Shown here: positions 1-5,549 of the stretch, piece by piece
How the letters are laid out: each line of letters begins with the position of its first letter
Numbering within the stretch: position 1 is the first letter of the stretch
NCBI GenBank assembly: GCA_036269455.1
Contig: DATARS010000214.1
Span: 1 to 7,069 of the forward strand
Direction: 5' to 3'
DNA from: CF-96 sp036269455
GTDB taxonomy: Bacteria > Chloroflexota > Dormibacteria > Aeolococcales > Aeolococcaceae
Length of the DNA: 7,069 bases
Notes under the pieces: generated by a model
The model's database searches: none
What the model was told of the DNA's origin: nothing
The model's input: the letters and a program-made list of their open reading frames with translations, nothing else
Program-made: the position numbers and the translations under genes

Positions 1-2
1 CA

Positions 3-1739
3 ATGCGCTTCGGGATCTTCTACGAGCACCAGATGCCCCGGCCGTGGGAGGAGGGCGCCCACGAGCGGCTGCTGATGGACGCGCTCGACCAGGTGGAGCT
101 GGCCGATCGCGTCGGCTTCGACTACGTCTGGGAGGTCGAGCACCACTTCCTCGAGGAGTACTCGCACTCGAGCGCGCCCGAGGTGTTCCTGGCGGCCGCG
201 TCGCAGCGGACCAAGCGCATCCGGCTCGGCCACGGGATCGTCCAGCTGCCCCCGGGCTTCAACCACCCCGCGCGGGTGGCCGAGCGGATCGCCACCCTCG
301 ACCTGGTGAGCGGCGGCCGGGTCGACTTCGGCACCGGCGAGTCGAGCTCGCAGATGGAGCTGGGCGGCTTCGGCGTCGACCGCGAGAGCAAGCGCGCCCA
401 GTGGGCCGAGGCGCTCGACGTGGTCACCCGGATGATGGTCGAGGAGCCGTTCGCCGGCCACCGCGGCCGCTTCCTCTCCGTCCCGCCGCGCAACATCGTC
501 CCCAAGCCGAAGCAGCGGCCGCATCCACCGCTCTGGGTGGCGTGCAGCCGCCGCGACACCATCCTGCTCGCCGCCCGCTGCGGCATCGGCGCGCTCGCCT
601 TCTCCTTCGTCGAGCCCGAGGAGGCGCGGCGCTGGGTCGACGAGTACTACGCGATCATCGAGTCCGACCGCTGCGTGCCCGCGGGGTTCGCGGTCAATCC
701 CAACGTCGCCGTGGTGCTGCCCTTCATGTGCCACCCCGACGAGTCCACGGCGATCGAGCGCGGCATCGACGGCGCCCACTTCTTCGGCTACTCGCTCGCC
801 CACTACTACGTCTTCGGCGACCACCGGCCGGCCTCGACGAACGTCTGGGAGGAGTTCCAGCGCAACCGCTCGAGCCGCGGCTTCACCCGCGAGATCGTCA
901 GCGCCGAGGACGCGCCCCTGGGGATGAAGCTGCTCGAGCGCGGCATGGGTTCGCTGCGCGGTGCCATCGGGACCCCCGCTCAGGTGCGTGAGCTGATCGA
1001 GCGCTACCGCGCCGCCGGCGTCGACCAGGTCATCCTCGTCTCCCAGTCGGGCCGCAACCGCCACGAGCACATCTGCGAGTCGCTCGAGCTCTTCGGCAGC
1101 GAGGTGCTGCCGCACGTCGCCGAGGGCGCCGAGGCCGAGGAGGCGCGCAAGCGCGAGCGGCTCGCCGAGGCCTGCGAGCGGGCGTTGGGCCGCCGGACGC
1201 CGGCCCGGCCTCCAGAGGCGGTGGGCCCCGACTATGTCGTCAGCACCACCGGCGAGCCCTGGACGCACGCCGGCCCGGAGGCGAACGGCGGGGTCCGGGC
1301 GGCGGTGGCACGGCGGGCGCGCGGCGCGATGCGCGAGGGGCTGGCGCGGGCCGTCCGCGGCCGCAGCGACGCCGCGGTGAGCCGGACGGTGGCCTCGTCC
1401 GCCGGGCTCTGGGTGCTCTTCAACGGCATGGCGCGCAACTTCCATCCCGAGCACGCCCAGGGGTTCCGCGGTGACATCCAGTACCTGCTCGACGGTCCCG
1501 AGGGCGGCGGCGGGCACCCCTGGTACGTCCGCGTCCAGGGCGGCACCGCCCACGCCCATCGCGGCGTCGCCCCGGCGCCGGCGCTGACCTTCCGCATGCC
1601 GGCGACGATCTTCGCCCGCATCGCCGCCGGCGAGGTGAGCTCGAACCGCGCCCTCGTCGACGGCCGGCTCAGCGTCGAGGGCGACTTCGCCATCGCCCAG
1701 CGGCTGCCGGAGATGTTCGGGGAGGTGTCGCCCTTCTAG
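3..1739 (+). CDS. LLM-class flavin-dependent oxidoreductase with C-terminal SCP2-like domain
   Basis: This 578-residue cytosolic protein is probably an FMN- or F420-dependent monooxygenase or reductase of the bacterial-luciferase-like superfamily; the substrate is unknown. Residues 1-370 are the TIM-barrel luciferase-like domain. It opens with MRFGIFYEHQMPRPW, a typical start for the family, and continues with GFDYVWEVEHHF (38-49), RIRLGHGIVQLPP (72-84), NHPARVAERIATLDLVSGGR (87-106) and FGTGES (109-114). Residues 371-465 are a charged, Arg/Ala-rich linker. Residues 466-578 resemble an SCP2 sterol-carrier domain: a GLWVLFNG start, a TFRMPATIFARIAAGE segment (529-544) and a final GRLSVEGDFAIAQRLPEMF. 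Single-domain LLM proteins are usually about 300-400 residues, so the tail is a real extension. Only two bases precede the ATG, so the ribosome-binding site cannot be seen; the start rests on the family-like N-terminus. The SCP2-like tail suggests a lipid or acyl-CoA substrate, which is inference. The LLM assignment is firm, the SCP2 assignment good. Confidence 0.9.
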   Translation: MRFGIFYEHQMPRPWEEGAHERLLMDALDQVELADRVGFDYVWEVEHHFLEEYSHSSAPEVFLAAASQRTKRIRLGHGIVQLPPGFNHPARVAERIATLDLVSGGRVDFGTGESSSQMELGGFGVDRESKRAQWAEALDVVTRMMVEEPFAGHRGRFLSVPPRNIVPKPKQRPHPPLWVACSRRDTILLAARCGIGALAFSFVEPEEARRWVDEYYAIIESDRCVPAGFAVNPNVAVVLPFMCHPDESTAIERGIDGAHFFGYSLAHYYVFGDHRPASTNVWEEFQRNRSSRGFTREIVSAEDAPLGMKLLERGMGSLRGAIGTPAQVRELIERYRAAGVDQVILVSQSGRNRHEHICESLELFGSEVLPHVAEGAEAEEARKRERLAEACERALGRRTPARPPEAVGPDYVVSTTGEPWTHAGPEANGGVRAAVARRARGAMREGLARAVRGRSDAAVSRTVASSAGLWVLFNGMARNFHPEHAQGFRGDIQYLLDGPEGGGGHPWYVRVQGGTAHAHRGVAPAPALTFRMPATIFARIAAGEVSSNRALVDGRLSVEGDFAIAQRLPEMFGEVSPF

Positions 1740-1743
1740 CGGG

Positions 1744-1773
1744 CAGGGGATGCAGGGGGCGTCCCCCGTCGCA
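1744..1773. repeat. Hairpin element related to the 6744-6857 repeats
   Basis: Five bases after the stop of the LLM gene there is a CAGGGG..GCAGGGGG-CGT-CCCCC sequence. GGGGG (1755-1759) and CCCCC (1763-1767) form a 5-bp stem with a 3-base loop. The order of elements (CAGGGG, a short A-containing spacer, GCA, G-run, three bases ending in GT, C-run, then CGCA or a variant of it) matches the first half of each 57-bp unit at 6744-6857, with small length changes in the G and C runs. The second inverted repeat of the 57-bp unit is absent here. It could act as a weak transcription terminator or mRNA-stabilising hairpin for the upstream gene, but no T-run follows. Confidence 0.5.
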
Positions 1774-1832
1774 ATCCGGCGTATCTCGCAACGGAGTTGC
1801 CACGCGGCTCTGATCGCGGGGCGGGACCCGAC

Positions 1833-1838
1833 TAGCGT
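1833..1838 (+). promoter_or_regulatory. Possible -10 box of a leaderless promoter
   Basis: TAGCGT fits the TANNNT -10 pattern common in actinobacteria and ends six bases before the ATG at 1845. That spacing would put the transcription start at or next to the start codon. No convincing Shine-Dalgarno sequence precedes this ATG (the preceding bases are GTGACCGG), which agrees with leaderless translation. The -35 region around 1810-1815 is poor. This is a motif match only. Confidence 0.3.
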
Positions 1839-1844
1839 GACCGG

Positions 1845-2759
1845 ATGCTCCACTCGCGTCGGGCGCACGTCCTCGCCGGCTACGCCGCGCTCGGCGTCGC
1901 GCTGGTCGCCGTCGTGATTGTCGTCGCGCCCTGGGAGCACTCCGCCGCCCCCGCGGTGGCCGCGCCGACCGCCGCACCGGCGGCGACCACGCCGAGTCCG
2001 CCGCCGGCCCCCACCGCCGACCTCGCGACCTCACCCTTCCCCAGGGTGGGGGCCGATCCCACCGGCGGCACCGGCTGGTTCCTGGTGATCGGCGACTCCA
2101 TCTCCTTCGGGTTCACCGTCGACCCAGCCCGCTTCGGCACCAACTCCTCGTGGGTGGCGCAGCTGCTGCCCCAGCTCGGCGCCGCGGCTCCGGTTCCGGA
2201 TGTGCTCGCCTGTCCGGGGGAGACCACCGCCAGCTACGCGAGCGGCTGCCCGATGCCCTCGCTGGTCCCCTGGCTCGGAGCCACCTCCCAGCGCGAGGCC
2301 GCGCTGACCGCGGTGCGGGGCCACCGCTCGACCCTGCGCTTCGTCGTCGTCGAGCTCGGCTCCAACGACCTGCTCAACGCCCGCCGCGACGGCATCGCGG
2401 GTCCGGCGGTGCTCGCCGGGCTGCAGAGCCGTCTCACCGGCATCGTCACCGACCTCCGTGCCGCGGCCCCCGGGGTGCCCGTGGTCGTCGCCAACCTCTA
2501 CGACCCCTTCGGCGCCGGTGATCTCATGGCGAGCGCGGGCGTCGCCCAGGCCAACGCGGTCATCGCCGCGGTCGCCGCCCGGCACGGCGCCGCCGTCGCC
2601 GACTTCCATGCCGCGATCAACGGCGGCGCCGAGCCGCTGGGCGCTCTCGTCGACCAGGCACACGGCGACGTGCATCCCACCGTGGAGGGCCACCACCTGC
2701 TTGCGCGGGCGGTGCTCGACGCTCTGTCGCGGCTGGGCATCCGGTCGCCGCGGGGGTGA
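1845..2759 (+). CDS. Membrane-anchored SGNH/GDSL-family esterase
   Basis: This 304-residue protein is a predicted extracytoplasmic ester hydrolase of the SGNH (GDSL lipase/acetylesterase) superfamily. A short basic start (MLHSRRAH) is followed by one hydrophobic segment at about residues 10-28, a signal anchor or uncleaved signal peptide. An Ala/Pro/Thr-rich linker (about 30-70) precedes the catalytic domain. The SGNH blocks are clear: block I VIGDSISFGF with nucleophile Ser85; block II Gly at CPGET (Gly125); block III ELGSNDL with Asn174; and block V GDVHPT with Asp275 and His277. All four catalytic or oxyanion positions are therefore present. The likely role is removal of acyl or acetyl groups from wall polysaccharide or a secreted lipid; the true substrate cannot be read from the sequence. 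The gene converges on a polysaccharide deacetylase whose protein has the same overall build, which supports a role at the cell envelope. The ATG has no obvious Shine-Dalgarno sequence and may be leaderless. Confidence 0.9.
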   Translation: MLHSRRAHVLAGYAALGVALVAVVIVVAPWEHSAAPAVAAPTAAPAATTPSPPPAPTADLATSPFPRVGADPTGGTGWFLVIGDSISFGFTVDPARFGTNSSWVAQLLPQLGAAAPVPDVLACPGETTASYASGCPMPSLVPWLGATSQREAALTAVRGHRSTLRFVVVELGSNDLLNARRDGIAGPAVLAGLQSRLTGIVTDLRAAAPGVPVVVANLYDPFGAGDLMASAGVAQANAVIAAVAARHGAAVADFHAAINGGAEPLGALVDQAHGDVHPTVEGHHLLARAVLDALSRLGIRSPRG

Positions 2760-2763
2760 TCCA

Positions 2764-2776
2764 GCGCCGGCGGCGC
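2764..2776. terminator. Weak bidirectional hairpin between convergent genes
   Basis: The 28-bp gap between the two convergent stop codons holds GCGCC-GGC-GGCGC, a perfect 5-bp inverted repeat with a 3-base loop. Its place between two converging stops fits a shared terminator. The stem is short and no T-run follows on either strand, so the call rests mainly on position. Confidence 0.3.
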
Positions 2777-2787
2777 GGGTGTCGCCT

Positions 2788-3969
2788 CTAGTTGTGACGG
2801 CGGTCGGACGGGGTCGCCGTCGCCCGCGGCGATGCGGATCCCGACGGCGAGGGCGACCCCGACCCGGACGGCGACGGCGACGCGCTCGACGCCGGCGGGT
2901 TGGCCGCCTGCCAGTTCCGTGGCGGCAGCGGCAGCCCCGCCTTGAGCGCGAACGAGTTCAGACTGTCGTAGCCGCTGATCGCGTTGCGGCGGAGCAGCAG
3001 CGGCTGCGAGGCGTACTGGTGGATCCCCGGCTCGGTCGTCGACGCGTCCCGGAACCCGGCGCGCGCCACCATCCTGACCACCGCCGAGTTGAAGATCCCG
3101 TAGGGGTAGGCGAAGTCGTCGACCGGCTGCCCGGTGAGCTGCTGGAGCACCGCGCGCGACTGGGTGATCTCGTGGGTGGCGACCGCGGCGGGTTCGGCCG
3201 CGAGGTCGACGTGGTGCATGGTGTGGGCGCCGATCGTCATCCCCGCCGCGACCGCGTCGTGGAGCTGGTCGACGCTCATGTAGCTCGACCGGCCGAGGAA
3301 CCCGGGGACCACGAAGTTGGTCGCCGTGAACCCGTACTGGCTCAGCACCGGCACGGCGCGGAAGGCGAAGTCGTCATGGCCGTCGTCGAAGGTGAGCACC
3401 ACCGAGCGTGGCGGCAGCGGCGGTCCCCCGGTGAGCGCATTCATCACGTCGGCGAGCGAGACGGTGTGCACCCCGTCGGCGTGGAGCAGCGCCATCTGCC
3501 TGGCGAAGTTGTCCGGGGTCACCGAGAGGCGGAAGCCCTCGCGGTCGCTCGCCCGCGGGTTGCCGCGGATGTAGTGATACAGGAGGATCGGCACGCTGAT
3601 CGACGGCCCGGAGGCCGGTGGCGGCGGCGCCGCGCCACCCTGGGCGTGCCCGGGGACGCCCTCGTGCGGTCCCCCGGAGGGGCCGGGGCGCGGACTGGGC
3701 GCGCTGGCGGGCTGGGCGGCGCCGGGGTCCTCGGCCGCGACCCCGCCGTCCGACTGCGGATCCGACGGAGGAGCGGTGTCGGGGCTCGGGTCGGCGCTCT
3801 CCGCTGCGGGCTGCAGCTGCGATGAGGCGACCAGCGGGTGGTCGGGTCCGGGCCGGCCGGTGGCGGCCACGGTGAGGACCGACACCGCCGCGGCGAGGGC
3901 GAGGGCGAGGAGGATCGCCACGACACGCCGGGGACGCCGGAAGGATTTAGCCAGGAACGAATGCAGCAT
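2788..3969 (-). CDS. Membrane-anchored polysaccharide deacetylase (NodB-fold, CE4)
   Basis: This 393-residue protein is a predicted extracytoplasmic, metal-dependent polysaccharide N-deacetylase of carbohydrate esterase family 4. A basic N-terminus (KSFRRPRR) is followed by a hydrophobic signal anchor at about 14-37. A long Pro/Ala/Gly-rich spacer (38-123) leads to the NodB-like domain at about 124-350. The catalytic motifs are intact: TFDDGHDD with Asp195 (base) and Asp196 (metal), HTMHH with metal ligands His249 and His253, and FAYPYG (286-291). The PILLYHYI start (127-134) and the FAYPYG motif look more like the IcaB/PgaB branch of poly-N-acetylglucosamine deacetylases than peptidoglycan deacetylases; this is a family comparison from memory. 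A Ser/Pro/Gly-rich tail (360-387) ends the protein. The CAT complement at 3967-3969 gives the ATG; a GGAG lies only three bases upstream, so the ribosome-binding site is cramped. The gene is divergent from the thiolase operon and convergent with the esterase, its likely functional partner. Confidence 0.92.
   Translation of the reverse strand: MLHSFLAKSFRRPRRVVAILLALALAAAVSVLTVAATGRPGPDHPLVASSQLQPAAESADPSPDTAPPSDPQSDGGVAAEDPGAAQPASAPSPRPGPSGGPHEGVPGHAQGGAAPPPPASGPSISVPILLYHYIRGNPRASDREGFRLSVTPDNFARQMALLHADGVHTVSLADVMNALTGGPPLPPRSVVLTFDDGHDDFAFRAVPVLSQYGFTATNFVVPGFLGRSSYMSVDQLHDAVAAGMTIGAHTMHHVDLAAEPAAVATHEITQSRAVLQQLTGQPVDDFAYPYGIFNSAVVRMVARAGFRDASTTEPGIHQYASQPLLLRRNAISGYDSLNSFALKAGLPLPPRNWQAANPPASSASPSPSGSGSPSPSGSASPRATATPSDRRHN
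2800..2892 (-). repeat. Low-complexity Ser/Pro/Gly-coding tract
   Basis: This is the C-terminal tail of the deacetylase (about residues 360-390). It is built from short repeats of SPSGS/SPSPSGS type and encoded by a GACGGCGA-like purine/pyrimidine-patterned stretch at about 2842-2880. Such tails are usually flexible and sometimes associate with the cell wall. Short near-identical units make it prone to length variation between strains. Confidence 0.6.
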
Positions 3970-4130
3970 GCACTCCGGTAACGCTGCGGCCGGGGCTTGG
4001 GTTGCGGTCGGCGCGAGGTCGCGGCGAGGGTGCGGGCGTCGCTGGATATGATGGTGCCCTTCCGGCGCCGGGCGGACGGTGGCACGGCGGGCGCGGGGTC
4101 GTGTTTTCTGTGGTGGAGGAGAGGGCTCGC
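3970..4130. promoter_or_regulatory. Divergent intergenic region with possible -10 box
   Basis: These 161 bp separate the deacetylase (-) from the thiolase operon (+) and should hold promoters for both. On the + strand TATGAT (4047-4052) matches the sigma70-type -10 consensus at five of six positions and is one of the few AT-rich spots. No good -35 box sits 16-18 bases upstream. Ten bases after it lies a perfect 10-bp palindrome, CCGGCGCCGG (4062-4071), near the predicted transcription start and so a possible operator, though such palindromes arise easily at this GC content. I found no convincing promoter for the deacetylase strand. Confidence 0.35.
4115..4125 (+). promoter_or_regulatory. Ribosome-binding site deciding the 4131 start
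   Basis: GGAGGAGAGGG is a strong purine-rich Shine-Dalgarno stretch ending five bases before ATG 4131. The reading frame stays open upstream to an ATG at 4002, with in-frame GTG codons at 4101 and 4110. None of these has a comparable site, and the extra residues are low-complexity Arg/Gly sequence. This fixes the start at 4131. Confidence 0.75.
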
Positions 4131-5549
4131 ATGAGCGTGTCGGGTGTCGGCCTGCGCGCGCTCGCGGTGGCGCTGCCCCGCTGGCGGCTCACCCGCGCCG
4201 AGTGGGCCCGCGCCTGGGGACGCCGGCCCGGACCGGGGTCGCGCCCCGTCGCCGGCCACGACGAGGACAGCGTCACCCTCGCCGCCGACGCGCTCGACCG
4301 GCTGACCGGCGCCGGCGGGGTCGACGCCCTCTACGTCGCCGGGGTCACCGCTCCCGACGCCGAGCGCTCCTCGAGCTCGGTGCTCTGCGCCGCCCTCGAC
4401 CTCGGCGCCGGGGTCCTCACCGCCGACCTCGGCGGCTCGCTGCGCTCCGGCGCCGCCGCCGCCCTGCTCGCCGCCGACCGGGTGCGTGCCCGCGGCGCCG
4501 AGGTGCTCGTCGCCGCCGCCGACCGCCGCGACGCCGAGCCCGGGACCGACCTCGAGCCCGTGCTCGGCGACGCCGGGGCCGCGGCGCGGCTGGGACCGGC
4601 GGCCGCGGGCGACCTCGCCGTCCTGGCCGGCTCCGCCTCGTCGGCCGCCGACCTCCCCGACGCCTGGCGTCCCGCCGGCGAGGACGCGGTGCGCCGCGCC
4701 GACGCCGCCTTCTCGCCGCGCCTGACCCTCGGCCCCGGGGTGCGCGCCGCCCTCGAGCGCGCCTGCGCCGACGCCGGGGTGACCCCCGCCGAGATCGCCG
4801 CCGTGGCGGCGGGCGGCGCCGAGCAGAGGCTGCTCACCGCCGCCGTCGAGGCCGGGGGGGTCGCCGCCGCCGCCGCGGGCGGCGACCCGCGGGCGCTCGC
4901 CGCCGCCGGCGACTGCGGCAGCGCGTCGTCCTGGGTGGCGCTCGCCGCCGCCCTCGACGCCGCCGCCCCCGGCGACCTCATCGCCCAGGTGGCCGCGGCC
5001 GGCGGCGGGGCCGACGTGCTGATCTGGCGCGCCGGTGACGGCCTCGACGCCTGGACCGAGACGGGCGGGAGCGGGCTCGACGTCCCCTCCGGCCAGGAGA
5101 TCCCCTCCTACGCGCGCTTCCTGCGGCTGCGCGGGCGCATCGGCGCCGAGCCGCTCAGCCCCTACACCTCGGCCGCGCTGCTCTGGCGCGAGGGCGGCGA
5201 CGAGCTCCGCCTCGCCGGGAGCGAGTGCGCCGCCTGCGGCTGGTTCGCCTATCCGCGCCGCCCCCTCTGCGTCGAGTGCGGAGGGCGCGAGCTGCGCGAG
5301 CGGCGGCTGGGCCGGCGTGGCACCGTGGTCACCTGGACCGAGGACCACGTCTTCCCCAGCCCCGAGCCGCCGACGATCATGGCGGTCGCCGAGATGGAGG
5401 GGGGCGGGCGCTTCTTCGGCCAGATGGCGGCCACCCCGCCGGGCCTCGCCCGCACCGGGCTGCCGGTGCGCCTCGTCCTGCGCCGCCTCCACGAGGGCGG
5501 CAGCCTCGGCCACTACTTCTGGAAGCTGCTCCCTGTGGAGGAATCATGA
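4131..5549 (+). CDS. HMG-CoA-synthase-like protein fused to DUF35 zinc-ribbon/OB-fold domain
   Basis: This 472-residue two-domain cytosolic protein has an N-terminal thiolase-fold domain like HMG-CoA synthase (about 1-300). Its signs are VGLRALAVALPRWRLTRAEW at the start, APDAERSSSSVLCAALDLG (74-92), ADLGGSLRSGAAAAL (98-112) and the late GDCGSASSWVALAAALDAAA (260-279) followed by PGDLI. The C-terminal part (about 325-472) is a DUF35 module. Its rubredoxin-like zinc ribbon has Cys366, Cys369, Cys380 and Cys383 (two CxxC pairs), followed by an OB-fold (GTVVTWTEDHVF, 397-408, to the end). DUF35 proteins bind acyl-CoA or bridge thiolase-fold enzymes, as in the archaeal thiolase/HMGCS complex and the ChsH2 protein of steroid degradation. 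The expected catalytic Cys and His of HMGCS are not visible (see findings), so HMG-CoA synthesis is doubtful. The gene overlaps the next one by ATGA, implying translational coupling with the thiolase, its likely partner. The N-terminal domain is extremely Ala-rich. Alternatives are a scaffold or substrate-binding subunit. Confidence 0.85.
   Translation: MSVSGVGLRALAVALPRWRLTRAEWARAWGRRPGPGSRPVAGHDEDSVTLAADALDRLTGAGGVDALYVAGVTAPDAERSSSSVLCAALDLGAGVLTADLGGSLRSGAAAALLAADRVRARGAEVLVAAADRRDAEPGTDLEPVLGDAGAAARLGPAAAGDLAVLAGSASSAADLPDAWRPAGEDAVRRADAAFSPRLTLGPGVRAALERACADAGVTPAEIAAVAAGGAEQRLLTAAVEAGGVAAAAAGGDPRALAAAGDCGSASSWVALAAALDAAAPGDLIAQVAAAGGGADVLIWRAGDGLDAWTETGGSGLDVPSGQEIPSYARFLRLRGRIGAEPLSPYTSAALLWREGGDELRLAGSECAACGWFAYPRRPLCVECGGRELRERRLGRRGTVVTWTEDHVFPSPEPPTIMAVAEMEGGGRFFGQMAATPPGLARTGLPVRLVLRRLHEGGSLGHYFWKLLPVEES
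5537..5541 (+). promoter_or_regulatory. Ribosome-binding site of the thiolase gene
   Basis: GGAGG lies four bases upstream of ATG 5546, inside the last codons of the preceding gene. With the ATGA stop/start overlap at 5546-5549 it supports this start over any upstream in-frame codon, and implies coupled translation. Confidence 0.7.

Noticed and set aside
2458..3825. A 455-codon plus-strand open frame antisense to the deacetylase.
   Set aside because: Arg/Pro-rich, no recognisable motif, overlaps the true esterase in another frame and the deacetylase on the opposite strand.
4002..4130. Upstream in-frame start adding 43 residues to the HMGCS-like protein.
   Set aside because: The extension is Arg/Gly-rich without similarity to the family start, has no ribosome-binding site, and covers the likely promoter. 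GGAGGAGAGGG sits just before ATG 4131.
4854..4860. G7 homopolymer in the HMGCS-like gene as a possible frameshift or phase-variation site.
   Set aside because: The frame on both sides gives continuous family-like sequence (the GDCGSASSW motif and DUF35 domain follow), and one G7 run in DNA of this composition is unremarkable.
3519..5513. A 664-codon open frame on the minus strand across the deacetylase start and most of the HMGCS-like gene.
   Set aside because: It is a shadow frame produced by high GC content. Its translation is Gly/Ala/Arg-rich low complexity with no family motifs, and it lies antisense to a clear HMGCS/DUF35 gene and over the well-supported deacetylase N-terminus.
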